Shown: positions 21,788 through 32,940 of the stretch, piece by piece | Layout: each line of letters opens with the position of its first letter | Position numbering within the stretch: the stretch's first letter is position 1 | Translations under genes and position numbers: made by a program | The notes under the pieces: model-generated | Told to the model about the DNA's origin: nothing | Databases searched by the model: none | What the model saw: only the letters and a program-made list of their open reading frames with translations | Assembly: GCA_965644295.1 (NCBI GenBank) | Contig: CBFFRP010000134.1 | Span: 222,294 to 286,293 of the forward strand | From: Paraphysomonas bandaiensis | Taxonomy: Eukaryota; Chrysophyceae | Reading direction: 5' to 3' | DNA: 64,000 nt

Positions 21788-22927
21788 AACTCTACCAGGG
21801 ATAGGGAACAATATATTGTATTGCAATATATTGTACAATATATTGCAATATATTGTAAAATATATTGATTGGTGGACTGGTCAAATATTCCATCAATAGT
21901 GTTTCTGTTAATAGAGCTCACAATACTATTGCAATATATTGCAATCAATATTATGATAGTCATATAAGAGAAGATCCTCAACTGTATGGTGCAAAATATA
22001 CGCCTCTGTATACAAATATCCGGAAAATAAGAAAAAAAGCCTATTTTTGATGTTATTTTCTATTTTTTATGTATCGCCAGCTCAAACAGCACTCTACACC
22101 TCTCCACATGTATGTACAGTACTTCTCTTAATATAGTATATATATCCTATAGTGACAAGAAGAGACAACTGAATGATGAGTGCATACAAGAGTAGGGACA
22201 TTTACCGCTGTTTTTGGAGTCCGGTCGAAGGTGTCCCGAACAAACACGAGTGTAAAATCTGCGGACGTAAACGACAACAGAATATTCGGAATGGATACAA
22301 CAATCTAAAGGATCTAAAGACAGTGATTATTGCAACAATACAGAGGATGATGAAGCTGAAGTTGGCTATGCGGAAAAAATTCTTCAATCAGCTCAAAAAC
22401 TTAAGAAGCGAAAAGTTGAAATATCTAAGTACAGGTGCACGAGTCATGTAGTATGTACTTCCAATACGTGTGAACGCCTGTTCAGCGCAGCAAAACTGAT
22501 TATATCAGTGTTGCGCAAACGTATGCATCCTACTACACTTAATATGCTGTTGTTTCTGAAAGCTAACCGACAGTTGTGGCCGGATGCAAGCATATTTCAA
22601 TCAATATTGAATGAATATGGTGATGATGATGTCACCGATGATGGCTCAGAGGATGAGTATGAGGAAACTTTTAATTAGTTAAGAGTAGTGGGTTTGATTA
22701 TCAAGTGACCTTAGACCTTATAAAATATGGCAAGTACTAAAAATGAAAACTACGGATGTGTTTACTTACTGATTAGTCATACTAATATATTGCAATATAT
22801 TGTACAATATATTGCAATATATTGCAATAGTATTGTAGGGCCGGTTTAAAAAATCCATCAATACTATTGATGGAACGCTACCTAACAATAGTATTGCAAT
22901 ATATTGTTCCCTATCCCTGAACTCTAC
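21788..22927 (+). mobile_element. Internally deleted hAT transposon with perfect ends
   Basis: The element is 21796-22919 (1,124 bp). Its termini are identical inverted repeats starting CAGGGATAGGGAACAATATA (23 bp), flanked by the 8-bp duplication AACTCTAC at 21788-21795 and 22920-22927. Sub-terminal regions are packed with CAATATATTG palindromes. The interior retains the two extremes of a transposase gene, so it is a deletion derivative that could be moved by a full-length relative. Confidence 0.92.
22173..22678 (+). pseudogene. hAT transposase remnant (BED finger plus C-terminus)
   Basis: From 22173 the frame encodes a BED-type zinc finger: CFWSPVEGVPNKHECKICGR followed by a NGYNNLKDL block. 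The large catalytic middle is missing. The reading frame then shifts, and another frame carries EDDEAEVGYAEKILQSAQKL, TCERLFSAAKLIISVLRKRM and LFLKANRQLW, the hAT C-terminal motif, ending in an acidic tail at 22678. The order N-end then C-end with the centre gone shows an internal deletion with a frameshift. Confidence 0.85.
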
Positions 22928-23035
22928 TACTACCATACTGAAACGCTTAAGACTACACATCTATTTTGTGCAATTAGTATCGGATAGCAATTAGTAATTT
23001 TTGCTTGCTACAATATTTTTTATTTCTGCTGGCAA

Positions 23036-23140
23036 TATATTGCAATATTGTTAACTAGCCCTGTTTACATGACTTCACTAATATTATTGATGGGGTGGCA
23101 GTTAACAGTAGTATTGCAATGCAAGTATTGTTCCCTACTA
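23036..23140. repeat. Degenerate hAT terminal fragment
   Basis: Contains CAATATATTGCAATATTG, then ACTAATATTATTGATGGGGT and a GTATTGTTCCCTA end, resembling the sub-terminal and terminal sequence of the hAT at 21796-22919 but decayed. Confidence 0.6.
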
Positions 23141-23550
23141 GCATTGGTGAATACTATAAACTATAAACACTTAGTTAAACTCTAATTGGTAATTAATGAT
23201 GAGGTCTTCAATCTAGTTGACTAGTTGGTAGTTATATCAACATTGTCGTGCGTATGGTTGAATAGTTCAATGTATTAGATATGGTTGAATAGAGTACACT
23301 CTGAATACAAATATACACAAACTATTAAACTGAAACTTATTTAAGATACTAGTATACGATTATCAATATAGAGGACCGCGGGATGGTATACCTGTGTATG
23401 TATACTACACGTAGGAGATATATAGAAAAACAGAGTATGAGGGGTATGATATATGGGTATATAGGGAGGGGTGTGTATGTATAGACTATACCATATGACT
23501 TATATATGGATGTATATGGATGAATGGAGCTATAGAGAATAGTGTAGATT

Positions 23551-24000
23551 GAGTGAAGTGAGAGTGTGGACCAATAAGAGATCTGGATATGATGATACAG
23601 TACTCTAATATGGTCACTTCAATATCGATAGAATTGAGTGAAGTGAGAATGTGGACCAATAAGAGATCTGGATATGATGATACAGTACTCTAATATGGTC
23701 ACTTCAATATCGATAGAATTGAGTGAAGTGAGAATGTGGACCAATAAGAGATCTGGATATGATGATACAGTACTCTAATATGGTCACTTCAATATCGATA
23801 GAATTGAGTGAAGTGAGAATGTGGACCAATAAGAGATCTGGATATGATGATACAGTACTCTAATATGGTCACTTCAATATCGATAGAATTGAGTGAAGTG
23901 AGAATGTGGACCAATAAGAGATCTGGATACGATGATACTCCAATATGGTCACTTCAATATGGTATATAGTACTTCAATATAGATGGATTGACTGAAGTGA
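23551..24000. repeat. 85-bp tandem repeat, about five copies
   Basis: Copies start GAGTGAAGTGAGA at 23551, 23636, 23721, 23806 and 23891, exactly 85 bp apart. The middle copies appear identical and the last is shortened and diverged. Each unit contains AGAGATCTGGATATGATGAT and TATGGTCACTTCAATATCGA. Confidence 0.95.
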
Positions 24001-24142
24001 GTGCTGAGGTTACACTCTGCTGACACCTCCAATAAAGGCTCTATCATTTTGTTTGATATTCATGATCATAGCAGTAGTAGCTGTTATTCTTTTCAATAGA
24101 TGTTGCTCTCTTTAGTATGTATGTATGTAGGCATATCCGTCT

Positions 24143-24292
24143 CGGCATCCTTTGTATATTTTTGTTCAAAGATGCCTCTAATATTGAGATAACAATTATG
24201 TGTATTGCAGCCGTATTTATACTGCAGTTATATAGAATATATTTGCTTCATTTTATTACCGAAAAATAAGATGCTGACTGCCCATACTTCCG
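24143..24292 (-). repeat. Dispersed repeat family R2, copy A
   Basis: Read on the minus strand it has GTATGGGCAGTCAGCATCTT, TTGAAGCAAATAT-like sequence, AATATTAGAGGCATCTTTGA and AACAAAAATATACAA. It matches 35669-35810 and, in part, 30858-30980. Confidence 0.8.
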
Positions 24293-24778
24293 GATATCAT
24301 ATTGAGCACTAGGTATCATGTGCTGATATACGAGCGAAGTATGTATTGATGATATTTTGTTGAGTAAAAAAATAATTATTACAAAATTACTGAAAATATT
24401 GTCCGCAAAAAAATAAATTTTGTTTATACATTATCTTATACATTATACCAAGAAAAAACGACTCTTTGGATACCCACAAAATTATTTATGTACAATTGTG
24501 TGTGACGATGTGATCTGATATCAAAATCACTACAAAAATTACGTATACAACAACAACAACAACAAGTGCCAGCTCTGGAGACTTGAGTTGTACACACTCA
24601 TCAACAGCACAGGCAGGTCATATATATGATAATCTGCTATACAATCCCATCCTATTCATCTAATAGTTATTAATAGTATTAAGAATAACAATAATTTCAC
24701 TGCAAATGTATCAAATACCTTTATATAATACATAGAGATATATCCCTTTAGTAGTATCATTGATTGATGTATTAAAGG

Positions 24779-25656
24779 ATGACATCATCGTGTTTACTTC
24801 TTGGAGGAACATTTGCTTTTTTTATTCAATTCTTATTAGCATTAATATGTTTTCTTACACTTGTTGTGAAAAGACATTTCGAATATCCAAAGAGGGATAT
24901 ATTGGTATGGACAATGGATGGAATGAAACAAGGGGTTGGTTCAGCTACTGGACACTTTGCAAATATTATACTGTCTGGAGTATTAGCTAAAGGATTAGTT
25001 GACGGTGATGAGTGTCAATGGTACTGTCTCAATTACCTCACTGATGCGACATTTGGGGTTACATTTAATGTTAGCGCTTTGATGTTCATAGAAGCAGTTT
25101 CGTCCAAACTTTTTTTGTCAGATATGCGCTGGTTTAATTTCGGAGAGTATGGTGACCCACCGTCGGTAAGCGTGTGGGCCGTGCAATTGTTAGTGTGGCT
25201 CTTTATTGTGCTTAGTGGGAAGGTTGTTATTTTCTCCATATTCTTTTTCCTCTCGCACTACGTTGATGAATTTATTAGATCCCTCTTTAGTATATTTGAT
25301 GGTCATCCTAAGGTTGAACTTGTATTTGTGATGATAATTATTCCTTTTATCCTCAACATTTTTCAATTTTGGGTGCAAGATTCATTTTTAAAGCAGAAAT
25401 CAGAAGATATGGCTCATGAAAGTAATTTAGACAAGGCAAGTAAATATGCTTAAGTGTACGTGTTTTCTGATTCGAATTTCAGAGCTTGAGGAATGGTCTA
25501 CTTGATACTTCTCCAAGGGGCGCAACTAGCAGACCAGTTGTGAGAAACTCTGGGGGACCAGTCCTCTCAAATTCTTACAACAGTTGGCAACAGTCAGAAA
25601 ATTTACTATTAACAGCATCAGACTACCATGAAGATGATGAGGATTGGGAGTTGTGA
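24779..25656 (+). CDS. STIMATE (TMEM110)-like ER membrane protein
   Basis: Two exons, 24779-25435 and 25483-25656, give 276 aa. The joining intron appears to be GC-AG: the donor reads AAG|GCAAGT and the acceptor TTTCAG, both in phase 0, and it alone keeps the long downstream frame. Four to five hydrophobic segments are visible. Between them are SATGHFANIILSGVLAKG, CQWYCLNYLTDATFGV and FGEYGDPPSVSVWAVQLLVW, a set characteristic of the STIMATE/vaculolar-membrane family. Animal STIMATE sits in the ER at ER-plasma-membrane junctions and promotes STIM-dependent calcium entry; outside animals the role is undefined. The C-terminal tail is soluble and acidic, ending DYHEDDEDWEL. An alternative GT donor four bases downstream would truncate the protein soon after. 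Confidence 0.85.
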
Positions 25657-25972
25657 AGCAACCTCATGCATCATCGTCGGAGTATTGCATTGTTCGTAAC
25701 ATCGTAAACACTAGTGTGAATTTTATTACGTTACCTAGAATTTATGAGATAATGTACGCATAAGTAATTTGTACCATTTATTATAAGAAATAGTATCCTT
25801 AAGCTCTTATTGCAAGGGAATCATTTTGATTGAATAATTATGAATTGCTGCAAGGGGCAGCCAAAGAGCTCCTGCAACACTACACATTGTGATCAAATAA
25901 ATAATTAGATTCCTTATACTTGTATCTAGAAGCCCTATATCAGAAGTAGTAACAGAAATCGAATATATTAAA
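25657..25972. other. Convergent 3' region
   Basis: No gene. Shared 3' flank of the STIMATE-like and AIM24-like genes, which face each other. Confidence 0.6.
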
Positions 25973-26895
25973 TTACAACTCTCTATTACGATTTTCTAAT
26001 CTATTGAGCTGATCCTCCATTGCTTCCAATATATCATTATCGACTATAATTTGTGTGAGCATAAGGACAAGTGTATAAAATAGTACCATGTAAAGCAAAA
26101 AACTAAGCGCCTGATACAACGGTGGTGACATCGAAGTGGTATTAGACCCTGTCATAACGGGGGCACTACGTGCTCCACCACCGTGAGCACTAAAGTACAC
26201 CATACCCGGCCCTGTCACACGTAGCATAACCCCTTGTGCTCCATATAATGCATATGGCATACTCGGTAATTGTGATATACAAACCGCACATGTGTCTTCA
26301 AAGGCGACAGCACACCAAAAATTCATAGTAAGAACTTCTCCTGCTGCAAGCTGCTTGCACATTATTTCCCCACCTGATTGCAGAAACACTTGACTATGAT
26401 CTGTCACTTTGCAATACCTTAGAGAGACTAGACGTTTGTAAATATGAGGTACCGATGCATACCCCAGTAGCATATTTCCTGCTTACAGCAGTGAAAACGG
26501 TAAACCGCACACATAATCAACGAACCTGTATCTGGAAGACGACGTGTCTCAACGACTGTGTTGCTATCACAACACAAAAACGAATCCTTGAAACAATATA
26601 ACTTAGCTCTGTTATTGGTCCCATATTTTAAAGGGAATATACGACCACTGAGTGGCATTGCCAAGCCAACGTATCCCGCAGTGGAGGATTTATTGATTAA
26701 GTACAATCCTTCATTCTTCCAGAAAAGAGCGGCTAGAAACGAGTCTGTTTTCTCAATAGAAATATTATCAGAGAGCCAACAGAGTGTTGACCCCTCTACA
26801 TATAGCATATCATTAGAGGATAATACAATCTGTAAACATTGTTGATCTTCTCCACTTATTTCATACTGTAGTTCAGTGTGTGTATCGTTATCCAT
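25973..26895 (-). CDS. AIM24-family protein with C-terminal membrane anchor
   Basis: Two exons on the minus strand, 26526-26895 and 25973-26478, with a 47-nt intron; 291 aa. The N-terminal part follows the AIM24 (TRAP-like) beta fold: CLQIVLSSNDMLYVEGSTLC, then a glycine-containing GRIFPLKYG turn and KLYCFKDSFLCCDSNTVVET. The second half repeats it with VFLQSGGEIMCKQLAAGEVL and AVAFEDTCAV. A single strong membrane segment (ALSFLLYMVLFYTLVLMLTQ, residues ~245-265) precedes a short charged tail. AIM24 proteins act in mitochondrial inner-membrane organisation in yeast, while bacterial and protist relatives are uncharacterised. The C-terminal anchor is a feature of a subset only. Assignment is by pattern, so moderately sure. 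Confidence 0.7.
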
Positions 26896-28472
26896 GAATT
26901 AAAATACTGTTTGTTTCTAATATAACAGTAAAGAGATAGAGATAGAGATAGATAATGCACAGTGTTTGATCTATCCTGATATAAATTACAGCCCTTTACC
27001 TTACAACAGTCGCTGCTTCTATATGATGATGTCTACAGCACAGAGACTTGTACTAATATATAGGATTCCATGCATACTGATACTCCTATACACTATACAG
27101 CAGTACACATACAGCAGTACACTAACTTACAACTGTAGAATACGGAATACTTATACTCTTGTATAGATGAAATACGCTGTGTATACGATTATACCTCTAT
27201 GAGGACTACAGGAGAAGTATGCAAAATAAGTTAACTACCAATCAAAATACAGTTACAGGAATAATATAATTATAATTGGATATTACAATAACACAATCGC
27301 CAGCCCGTTAGTCCCAATTACCCTGTATATCTATCATGAGTTCATGTAGATGATACTGTGATGGTGTCATAGCACTGCTGTCTCTATCTGCGCTAATCTG
27401 TGGGGTATACATGCATATAGAGACTCTATTACCTCATTTTATACAATACATATATTACTGAGACGAATACAGTGCAGAGGAATGATGACATACCTGGAAT
27501 ACATAGCGATACAAAGGATATCTTAAAGAAAGTGCGGCTCAGTGTAGTTAAATTTATCACTACCATAAGAACATTTAACGTGTATATATCAGTATTAACG
27601 CTCATTTAGGTTAGATAACACAGATGGGGCAGTATGAGGGCTACATGCGATCTATAGGGTGAGTACAATATTGTGAAAGGGTGAACGGTGTATTAATTTC
27701 AACGTCCTGGTGTTATAAGTGGTGTGCCAGTAAACCTATAAGTGGCGCATATTGTAATATAAGAATATCATTAATCAGCAGCTAACATCTAAAATACATC
27801 AGGGTCTGGTAAGTTATAAAGGCCACTAATATAATATCTACCTGTAATTTGAATGGCGCTAGCAATAATGGTTACTATACCCTGAAATACATGTGTAACA
27901 TATTGATCGCTATCTATAGTATCATGACAAGTTTTTTGTGATAATAGTAATAGGTGTCTAGATTATGGTTTACTTCGTAGTATAGGTGCAGGGCGCAGAA
28001 CTTGCATTCATTATTTCAGCCACAACTTTAGGATTGCTGGTTTAGTCATTGTTAGCATCATATATTTATACTTTTATAAACAACCACCAGTGTGACACCA
28101 AAACAATTCAACACGATATACGGTACATGACAAATACATGCCAACTCAATTTTCTTCGAAAGCAAATATCATCTCGACTCGATTCTATTCACCAAAACAT
28201 TACGAAACAGGTGCATGATACATAAATACCAATAATTCTCTCCACTAATACATTTTACACTGAAAAAGCAAAACTGTCCACAAATAGCGTAGGAAATACA
28301 GAGAGTTTCCGAACGAAAAAGAAACTACAGTGTATTTATAGTGATATAACTAAAAATAATATGCCTTCCATTTTATAAAAGGGGTCTTTGTAATGCATTG
28401 GCTAATCACACACCTGCAATCTAATAATAAACATGTCAACGTGGCACCTTTCATTAAAGAATATATCGAGAC
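26896..28472. other. Intergenic, nothing recognised
   Basis: About 1.6 kb between the AIM24-like start and the PX gene 3' end. No supported coding region or RNA. A possible extra last exon of the PX gene could lie near 28380-28430. Confidence 0.45.
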
Positions 28473-30548
28473 TCACTTTAGTTCCAGAGGTGCTGCCACA
28501 TTCCCTGTGTGAGATACAACCTTCCTCACATTTGCGTCGAAACACAGAAAATCCATCAGATGTTTTGCTGCTTTAGGGATTGTACAAAGGCTAGAATTTA
28601 GGCAGATACTCTGAAGCCAGCGATGCAGCATTTCCCGCCTCTCGTTGAACGTTTTCTCCGTTGATCCCAACACAAGAGTACTCAATCGGTCGTCTACAAA
28701 TGGAGCTATATCGAAATTGACACGTTTGATTTTACGAAGATACGGTGCCAGCTCCGACTTAAGAGAAACAAAATCGGAATATCGTTTCATGACGACGTAA
28801 TCCTCGTTCGTGCCCGGTATCTTAAGGGTGATGTAATAATGTATAGCATTGCAAGTGTTAGCTGCAGAAGGCATCCAAGGTCCTACGATCAAAATACAGA
28901 ATATAGTCAAGAGTAGAATATTATCTAGGACACCGCAAATATGCATAAAAAAAGCAAATTATTTTCAATACATTGTACTCATGTCATACCAACTCTAGGA
29001 TACAAAAGTGGAACCCAGAGGCTATGCTTTTTCGCATTATTGGTGATGACATCTTGCCGAATCTCCAACTGTAGTTCCGCCAGAGCTTTATCAAAGTTAT
29101 GATGTTTGGTGATCGCTTTGTACGCCGACCTGGGCGTAAACCCCAACTCCAAAAGTTTCACCATCTCATTATACTGACAAGAACCAACTGGTGGAGAAGG
29201 CGCATGGACAGCAGGAGTGACAGACACTGCAGAAGCTGATTTGCACCTAGAAAAGGCCCATTGGCGAGATGAGGCGATTACGCTACAAGTTTCAGAACGC
29301 TTAACAGCAGCCGGAGAAAGCTTGGTGGTGCAAGTACTAACATAACCGTCATCAAAAGGATTTGTGGACGTGTTACTGGTCTTCGAAGAAGGCAGTGAGT
29401 GAGGTAGACTAGACTCATCGTATCCATCATCAAAAGGGTTCAAGACTAATTGAGGAGTGTGAATATTTCCGCCCCGACCAGCATTTATGGTAGACCTTTC
29501 GTCCACAGGAGACTTTTCCCCATCGTCGTAATCATCATCGAACGGATTCGTCACCACTGGACGGGGTTGAACAGTACTGTCATCTAGACACTGTTCAACA
29601 TGTATATCGTGTTCCACATTTGGGTTATTGCCTACCAATAATTAAATATCAATCGTGATAGCGAAGAGGACAAAACAACTCACCTAAAATACAACTGTGT
29701 TCATCGGGCAGATCATATTCAGCGTCATTACTCTGATTTTTCGGCTGAGCATTCGTATCTAGGTGAACATATTCTATTTGACTGGCAGTGGTTTGATAAG
29801 AAGATGCTGCATCACCACCACCACAAACAGACTAAAATTAACATACAAGAACAACATATATTAATTTCAGACATATTACGTCGTTTGCAACAACCTTAGT
29901 TTGTGAAGAGTGGCTTCCACTGTTTGGGGTGGATCTTCCGTCCACAGGAGACTTTTCCCCATCGTCGTAATCATCATCGAACGGATTCGTCACCACTGGA
30001 CGGGGTTGAACAGTACTGTCATCTAGACACTGTTCAACATGTATATCGTGTTCCACATTTGGGTTATTGCCTACCAATCATTGACGCCGAGTCATTTGTG
30101 AGGGCAAACTGGACAACACAACTCACCCAATATACAACTGTGTTCATCGGGCAGATCAGGTTCAGTTTCGTTACTCTGATTATCGGATTTAACAGTAGTA
30201 CTATATTCACCCCCTATTATGGGAGGTAAAGAGTCCTTATCGTCACTGCTCATATCCTGTATATTGTATATGACATCACCATACATGACGCGTCTATATA
30301 TATACATACTGATTCATCTATACAATCCCGTGTAAATTCATCTCTATCCGGGATATCACTGGTGTTCATTGATGTCAATGATGTGTCATTTACCTCATCA
30401 GTACTCTGTATATTCTATATTATGGATTACTCGACTTAATCTATGGATATACCTGTACACTCTCTGCATATGAGTGGTGGGACAAACGAGACTCTCCGCA
30501 GCTAATATCATCACCAGTATCATTATCTACAGAGAGATAAGGATCCAT
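28473..30548 (-). CDS. NPF-motif / UBA / PX domain protein (endosomal trafficking)
   Basis: Seven exons on the minus strand: 30453-30548, 30310-30405, 30127-30256, 29895-30070, 29684-29831, 28990-29631, 28473-28882; 565 aa. The N-terminal half is acidic and disordered with four TNPFDD or LNPFDDGYD motifs, which are EH-domain ligands (NPF). Next is a UBA-like helix trio, YNEMVKLLELGFTPRSAYKA through FDKALAEL, predicted to bind ubiquitin. The C-terminus is a PX domain: YYITLKIPG, VVMKRYSDFVSLKSELAPYL (the RYSDF phosphoinositide pocket), ERREMLHRWLQSI. Together these suggest a cargo adaptor on endosomes, by inference. Exons 4 and 6 share a near-identical segment from an intragenic duplication. 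The stop at 28473 overlaps an AAA|GTGAGT donor, so a further short last exon is possible. Confidence 0.78.
29501..30185 (-). repeat. Intragenic exon-pair duplication, period about 429 bp
   Basis: Segment 29501-29750 is repeated at 29930-30185. The core, from GTCCACAGGAGACTTTTCCC to the exon edge, is nearly identical over about 130 bp, followed by a diverged intron and a similar exon end encoding DLPDEHSCIL. The duplication therefore copied an exon end, an intron and the next exon start, doubling the TNPFDDDYDDGEKSP block in the protein. Confidence 0.9.
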
Positions 30549-30973
30549 AATAACTTGCATGTTGATATTTATGCGTAAGCAGTACACTCAGCTGCTGTGT
30601 CTCTCTATATATATACATGTACATGTACATACTCTACCTGTGATTGTAAGCATATTTCATACACTAAGACTGCTGTACACACTCCGGTATAGAAGGACTT
30701 CAGATTACCAAAAATGGACATATCTGGCAAAAAAAAAATGTGAAGATGCACAGCCATAATACAGCTATACTTCGTATAGTTGGGGATTCGAAATAGCAGG
30801 ATTTTAGGAAAAAAAGTCTAATTTGGTCTGATTTCAGGATTTTGGAAAATAAAATTTTGACGGAAATAAATTGAAGCAAATATCGTCTATATAACTGAGA
30901 TACAACTACGACTGGAATACAGATAATTGTTGTCTCAATATTAGAGACATCTTGGAACAAAAATATACAAAGG
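30549..30973. other. Intergenic spacer with R2 repeat
   Basis: No gene. Promoter side of the PX gene, then the R2 copy at 30858-30980. Confidence 0.5.
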
Positions 30974-30980
30974 ATGCCGA
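30858..30980 (+). repeat. Dispersed repeat family R2, copy B
   Basis: Matches copy C at 35669-35810 through GGAAATAAATTGAAGCAAAT, GAATACAGATAATTGTTGTC and AACAAAAATATACAA, and extends to GGATGCCGA as in copy A. Confidence 0.8.
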
Positions 30981-32599
30981 TACACTTAAAAGAAGAAGGT
31001 CGTCGTCCTCATCCTGCTGGGACAGACACGTCAACAATAAAGTATCTCTGCTTTAATAAGAATCGTGTCTCTATGTTCCAGACATTCAAGAAATCTTCAA
31101 TTGTTTCCTTGACAGCAATAGCATTGACATCATTATCACTTACCGAACAGAAACAAAAAACGAATTTGTTTACACGATGTGAAGAAATCATTCCGATACA
31201 TCATCATCATATACAAGCTGAAATCATGAAACAAATCATGGTGGATTGTACAAAATATGAATATTTTAATTTGTATGATACACCTGCATATCGTGTTCTA
31301 TTGACATCTGGACACAAAAATGTGGTCTATTAACAAGGAATTGCTTTGTTGGCAAGAATGGGACACATGCGCGATTAATTCAAGGCCCAAAAGGTGTTGG
31401 TAAATCAACTATCCTTGAAACGTATACGAAGTTGTGCCCAAATTAATACCCGGATGTTTTACCGATTTATGTTAACTTGAATGACCTGAACGTCAAAGGC
31501 AAAGAGATTTTAGAGTATGTGCGTGCAAAGCTAATAACTGAATTTGGTCTAAAACTTAATGCACCAATCATATCTTGCGAGCATTAGAGGCATCTGGTAA
31601 GTACGTTCTTCTTATGGTGGATGACATAGAAGAATTTATCGCACTCCGAATAATTCGTCCGAGCGAAGGAATCGATTGTTTACGCTTGGTGATTTAAATT
31701 GGCTGGGAAATCAAAAAACGGGTCGGTTTGCAGTTTATTTATGTGGATCATCCTCGAGATGCCCGTTGCTCATCACTTGCCATGACTCAAGAGAAGAGTT
31801 CCCTCTCCTGTGGGACGCCCCTCATCTAAATGGGACCAAATATAACACATTGAGGCTACCCGTCTCTCCTTGCACTGATCTCACTGCAGTTTATAATATT
31901 CCGAGTGGGTATTTCGACATCGTATACTATAGTTATGATGGCATTCCGAGCATCAATAAACAAGAGTTAGTCAGGCTTTTGGCTTTCGGTATTGGTGCGG
32001 TTCCGCGGTTCCTCGATGCAGCGTGCGTCAAATTAGATAAAGGAGAATTTGAACTGTTTCATCGCCTGAGACCTGATGTGCATCTCAGTGGAGCGAGGTG
32101 GTACCACAGTACTTCAATTACTTTGTACTGAAAAATAATTGAGAGGTTGGAGCAGAAAAATTCGCGGGTAAAACTAATGCTGAGTCGCTCAGGGGTTGAC
32201 ACAAACACCAATAAAAACACTGTGGACTTGGATTTGGTCAAAACTGTAGCTTGGGAAAAAGAATTTGCATCACTTACATATGAGGACATGATGGAAATAT
32301 GGGATCGTTTGTGCGCTGAAGACGCGTCCTTCGAGAAGTATAAGGGTGATATGGAACAACTGCAGTTTTCAATATTGGAGCTGTGTGACAAGTGTCAGAT
32401 TACATATACTGATATTGAAGGTGGTATGCCAGTTGGTATTTATCCTATATGTCCTGCTCAAGTCTTCATGGATACCAAGTTCAACACGAGAACGGGATTT
32501 ATAAACTTCTCGAACACTTATGACATTCAAGTGAAGAAATGTTTTGATACCATTTCCGGCAAAGCTGTTGATGAATTTATCAGGAAACGTGTTCCGTAA
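30974..32599 (+). pseudogene. Broken P-loop ATPase gene
   Basis: Successive plus-strand frames form one protein-like series but shift repeatedly. A first frame (useful start ATG about 31073) has MFQTFKKSSIVSLTAIALTS and CEEIIPIHHHHIQAEIMKQI. The next frame has ARLIQGPKGVGKSTILETYT, a Walker A motif (GPKGVGKST), then a stop after KLCPN. A third frame reads RALEASGKYVLLMVDDIEEF, a Walker B-like strand. Frames at 31676-32131 and 32147-32599 continue with CPLLITCHDSREEFPLLW and a helical C-terminus ending EFIRKRVP. At least three frame changes and two stops make it a pseudogene, since none of the breaks coincides with a plausible intron. The layout resembles STAND/AAA-type P-loop ATPases found in repetitive protist families; I cannot name the family. 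Confidence 0.72.
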
Positions 32600-32624
32600 A
32601 ACATAGTTTTGTTTATTTCTGATA

Positions 32625-32940
32625 CTAGTGACAGTGTATATGACAGTAAATGTGGCGGTTCATATGTCAGTGAATTGTCCGTTCATCCGACAGTGTATAT
32701 GGCAGTTCAAATGACAGTGTATATGACAGTAGTTGTGGTGGTTCATATGACAGTAAATGTGGCGGTTCATATGACGGTTCATATGACAGTAAATTGTCCG
32801 TTCATCCGACAGTGTATATGGCAGTTTATATGACAGTGTATATGACAGTAAATGTGGTGGTTCATATGACAGTGAATTGTCCGTTCATCCGACAGTGTAT
32901 ATGGCAGTAAATATGACGGTACACATGGCAGTGTATATGT
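32625..32940. repeat. Degenerate minisatellite of ATATGACAGT-type units
   Basis: Short units such as GTTCATATGACAGT, GTGTATATGACAGT and GTAAATGTGGCGGT alternate with GAATTGTCCGTTCATCCGAC blocks. A higher-order period is visible, the GTCCGTTCATCCGACAGTGT block recurring at about 32679, 32800 and 32880. Confidence 0.85.

Larger units (their letters stand above)
22928..24778. other. Repeat-rich intergenic region
   Basis: No gene recognised. It holds a degenerate hAT end (about 23036-23140), an 85-bp tandem repeat (23551-24000) and a dispersed repeat copy (24143-24292). Confidence 0.55.

Noticed and set aside
23551-24000. CRISPR-like regular repeats
   Set aside because: Direct 85-bp repeats without unique spacers in a eukaryotic genome; an ordinary minisatellite.
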